The notes under the pieces: model-generated
The model's input: only the letters and a program-made list of their open reading frames with translations
Database searches by the model: none
What the model was told of the DNA's origin: nothing
Position numbers and translations under genes: made by a program
Part shown: in pieces, positions 61,695-64,000 of the stretch
How the letters are laid out: each line of letters begins with the position of its first letter
Position numbering within the stretch: position 1 is the stretch's first letter
From: Gilliamella sp. ESL0405
GTDB lineage: Bacteria > Pseudomonadota > Gammaproteobacteria > Enterobacterales > Orbaceae
Assembly: GCF_019469205.1 (NCBI RefSeq)
Contig: NZ_CP048265.1
Location: 2,542,001-2,606,000, forward strand
DNA length: 64,000 nt
Direction of reading: 5' to 3'

Positions 61695-61736
61695 TGTCAA
61701 AAAGTTTCAGAAAATGTATACGTTTGAGTATAAAAA
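61695..61736 (-). repeat. 42-bp boundary motif (inverted distant copy)
   Basis: On the minus strand this reads the same 42-bp motif as 979-1020 with 3 mismatches, including the TTTTCTGAAACTTTTTGACA half. It is the only copy I see outside the 1-2.4 kb triplication, and it lies in the opposite orientation next to gene-poor DNA. Confidence 0.85.
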
Positions 61737-61879
61737 CGATGATTTTTCAGCAAAGCGCCATTTTATATCAATCGGTTAAAGCAGATTAGGCTAGAAAAGT
61801 AACAAGTAGATTTGTTTATCATTAAACTAACAAGATTTTTAAAATTAGCTGGCTTTTGATGACTAGGCATATTCCAAAT

Positions 61880-62710
61880 TTACTTTATCAATATTGCCAA
61901 ATACACAAAAAATCCAACATAATTATTATTCATAAAGGCTCTAAAGCATTTCGCTCTATCACGGTCTTTAATTAACCATTGTTGATAGATAAACAGCAAT
62001 GAAGCAATCAATAAAATGGTAAAATAGACTGAATTAAAATCGTTTGTTAAACCAAGTATCACCATGCAAGAAACCGCAACTATCTGTAATATACCAATGA
62101 TTAAGGTATCATAATGACCAAATAAAATAGCGGTTGATTTAATGCCTATTTTCATATCATCGCTTCGATCAACCATGGCATACTCAGTATCATAAGCAAT
62201 AGTCCAACAAATATTTGCTAAACATAGTAGCCAGCAAGTTAACGGAAACTCAGCAATAGTTGCCGCATAAACCATTGGAATACTCCAGCTAAATGCAATT
62301 GCCAGAATAATTTGCGGAAAGTGAGTATAACGTTTCATAAACGGATAGATCATGGCGGTTAACAAGGCAAAGCCGGCAATAAGCCATGACAGCCTATTTA
62401 ATGTCATCAATAGACCGGCCGCAATTAACAACAATATCAAAAGAGTATATAAGGCGTTTTTGGCTGTCAGGGCACCACGTGCCAATGGACGATCTTGCGT
62501 TCGCTCGACATGCGCATCAAAATGGCGATCCGCATAATCATTTATCACACAACCGGCTGATCGCATAACAATGACACCTAGCACAAAAATAACGACAAGC
62601 CCAACCGAAGGATGAGGATCAGCAAGCCATATTGCCGACAAAGTCGGCCAAAGTAGCAGTAAAATGCCGATAGGTTTATCTAATCGCATCAGTTGTATAT
62701 AAGCTAACAT
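61880..62710 (-). CDS. ubiA: 4-hydroxybenzoate octaprenyltransferase
   Basis: Inner-membrane prenyltransferase of ubiquinone synthesis, 276 residues with about eight or nine membrane segments. The two Asp-rich prenyl-pyrophosphate motifs are visible as NDYADRHFDAHVERT and DTEYAMVDRSDDM. The N-terminus (MLAYIQLMRLDKPIGILLLLWPTLSAIW) is slightly shorter than in E. coli. ubiC, often adjacent, is absent and plsB is distant. Confidence 0.94.
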   Translation of the reverse strand: MLAYIQLMRLDKPIGILLLLWPTLSAIWLADPHPSVGLVVIFVLGVIVMRSAGCVINDYADRHFDAHVERTQDRPLARGALTAKNALYTLLILLLIAAGLLMTLNRLSWLIAGFALLTAMIYPFMKRYTHFPQIILAIAFSWSIPMVYAATIAEFPLTCWLLCLANICWTIAYDTEYAMVDRSDDMKIGIKSTAILFGHYDTLIIGILQIVAVSCMVILGLTNDFNSVYFTILLIASLLFIYQQWLIKDRDRAKCFRAFMNNNYVGFFVYLAILIK

Positions 62711-62894
62711 AACGTATATCTGTCCTCAATTATTATGGGCGGATTATACCTGATCTTGTTAAAGCTGCAATGCGGATAAATACCGTTTCTATTTGGCGCT
62801 GCTGGATGTGTAAGCAATCAAATCAATTTACCTAATACGTGTCACATCCAAAACGGTTAATCTCACTAAAGCGATTAATTGTGGTAATAAAGCG

Positions 62895-63470
62895 TTACAA
62901 CAAAAGTAAATACTGCTCTGCCACCACGGCTAACGCCCGATAAAATTGGCTAACTTGATTATGTTTTAATTGATCCAGATAAGCTGATGACCAAGTCATT
63001 AAATGTTCATCTATCAGTTGATTCGCCGCTTGCGTTTTTTGTTTTTCCAGCAATATCGCATAAGCGATTAACATTAAACCAAACTGATCTTCCGGCTCAT
63101 TCATACCGGTATTAAGCGTTAAACCATGCTGCTGTAAAAATTGACGATAGCGCTCTTGCGATTCCCCCATTAATAGTTTTTCTTGATCCAAATAGACTGA
63201 CCCCCATGGCGGGGCGGGCATTTTGCCTTGCCCTTCAAACAATAACGAGAATTGATAATCCAGATCGACATGGCTGATTTGGGTTGCCAATATCTGGCAT
63301 TGCTGGCTAATAAGTTCAGGATTTTGCCAATCCGCCAGTTGGTCAATATGCAATAGAGCCTCAAGCAGCGGCTCAACGGTTTGGCTATTAGGTGGATAAT
63401 AAAAAAAAGCACCCAGTACTTTTGCCAGGGTCGCACAAGTGAGATTATCGAATCTTTTCTCTTTATTCAT
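62895..63470 (-). CDS. dmsD: Tat proofreading chaperone DmsD
   Basis: TorD-family cytoplasmic chaperone of 191 residues that binds the twin-arginine leader of the DMSO reductase catalytic subunit. Conserved blocks are LAKVLGAFFYYPP near the start, PAPPWGSVYLDQEKLLMGES, and NEPEDQFGLMLIAYAILLE (the EPxDH-like signature, here EPEDQ). ATG 63470 is chosen over 63524 because it matches the family start and avoids overlap with dmsC. It follows dmsC by 35 bp on the same strand. Confidence 0.88.
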   Translation of the reverse strand: MNKEKRFDNLTCATLAKVLGAFFYYPPNSQTVEPLLEALLHIDQLADWQNPELISQQCQILATQISHVDLDYQFSLLFEGQGKMPAPPWGSVYLDQEKLLMGESQERYRQFLQQHGLTLNTGMNEPEDQFGLMLIAYAILLEKQKTQAANQLIDEHLMTWSSAYLDQLKHNQVSQFYRALAVVAEQYLLLL

Positions 63471-63505
63471 TGACGTTACTTGTTGTCGATCAGTTATATT
63501 GTTAA

Positions 63506-64000
63506 TTATAGCGGTATCATCCATAAATTATAAAAGGCAATACGGCCACAAACTTCAGCAATAAACACACAAGCAAAAGCAGTAAGATAAATTATTGCAT
63601 TATGTTTGGCTCGGTAAATGTTAAAAGCAACCAATAGTAGTGCCACTATGATTAACATGCACTCGGCAATCATCCAACTTGCTTGCGCACAAGCCAGCTC
63701 CGGGCTTATGGTCGTCATTAAATTATAATAGGGAATTTTTAATAATATAATCAATAGACTACCAATAAGAAAAGCTGCATTGCCTAAACGATATAACCCA
63801 AGCATTGCGCTAGCAATTCCACCCAACGCCAGCATCGCTGTATACATTTGAATTGCAGTGTAGTTGGTATCCCATGTTTTCACTGTTGGTAGCATGTAAG
63901 TTAGAACAATCGTCCACACAAAAACTAAACTCAGTAGGATTAAGATGATGGCTATCAGCTGGTTGATATAGGGAAGGCGATTAATCTTTAAACAAAGCGG
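63506..64000 (-). CDS. dmsC: DMSO reductase-type membrane anchor subunit, 3' part
   Basis: The minus-strand frame is open to the window edge, so the 5' end lies beyond base 64000. The 164 visible codons encode several hydrophobic segments, with blocks LGGIASAMLGLYRLGN and CVFIAEVCGRIAFYNLWMIPL typical of the C-terminal half of DmsC, the quinol-oxidising anchor. With dmsD behind it, this is the end of a dmsABC(D) operon for S- or N-oxide respiration. A GTG at 63919 is internal and not the real start. Confidence 0.82.
   Translation of the reverse strand, partial: PLCLKINRLPYINQLIAIILILLSLVFVWTIVLTYMLPTVKTWDTNYTAIQMYTAMLALGGIASAMLGLYRLGNAAFLIGSLLIILLKIPYYNLMTTISPELACAQASWMIAECMLIIVALLLVAFNIYRAKHNAIIYLTAFACVFIAEVCGRIAFYNLWMIPL

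Overview
The window reads as a contiguous chromosome segment of an AT-rich gammaproteobacterium. Gene content, gene order (greA-yhbY-rlmE-ftsH-folP, gmhB/metNIQ, serB-radA, hslR-hslO, ydiB-aroD) and protein similarity are close to Enterobacterales. The strong A/T bias and the mixed order are most consistent with an Orbaceae (Gilliamella-like, insect-gut) genome. That placement is inferred from gene content, not from an alignment. The segment carries one complete rRNA operon.

Layout. 0-0.9 kb: 3' part of an aspartate aminotransferase gene. 1.0-2.4 kb: a non-coding, relatively GC-rich tandem triplication of a ~456-bp unit. 2.5-8.1 kb: a catabolic-looking island with a fumarase/aspartase-superfamily lyase, a GNAT acetyltransferase, a complete polar amino-acid ABC importer and a convergent MmgE/PrpD enzyme. 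8.2-11.2 kb: folK, dksA, gluQ and convergent moaA. 11.3-13.2 kb: two paralogous membrane proteins resembling a family labelled putative type VI secretion effectors. 13.3-18.9 kb: ppnN, radA, serB, an HxlR-regulator remnant and rsmB. 18.9-27.0 kb: an ion-transporter-like permease divergent from a quinate/shikimate-type cluster (TIM-barrel enzyme, ydiB, aroD, SDR, ABM-domain protein, FadH/enoate-reductase-like flavoenzyme). 27.3-29.7 kb: plsB. 30.0-35.8 kb: a respiratory formate dehydrogenase (alpha, beta, gamma, fdhE) whose catalytic selenocysteine position is cysteine. 36.0-40.1 kb: an ABC importer with two paralogous binding proteins behind a TrpR-like operator. 40.1-40.9 kb: a decayed repeat-coding sequence and an octamer VNTR. 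41.0-46.5 kb: the rRNA operon on the minus strand (16S, tRNA-Glu, 23S, 5S) with P1/P2 promoters and boxA sites. 46.6-59.5 kb: DUF4184 protein, gmhB, metNIQ with MetJ boxes, trmO, hslO/hslR, a YicH/AsmA-like protein, greA, yhbY, rlmE, ftsH, folP. 59.7-61.7 kb: a secreted protein with a C-type-lectin-like C-terminus, then a gene-poor stretch containing an inverted copy of the motif that bounds the triplication at 1 kb. 61.9-64.0 kb: ubiA, dmsD and the end of dmsC.

How the genes work together. Anaerobic respiration is prominent: formate dehydrogenase with its FdhE factor behind an FNR-like palindrome, moaA for the molybdenum cofactor, DmsC/DmsD at the right edge, and ubiA for quinone. Two accessory clusters suggest uptake and breakdown of plant-derived or amino-acid-derived acids. 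The lyase/MmgE/ABC island resembles an imino-dicarboxylate or other C-N-bonded aspartate adduct pathway. The 20.7-27 kb cluster resembles quinate/shikimate conversion with an extra flavin ene-reductase. Both readings are inferences from families and neighbourhood.
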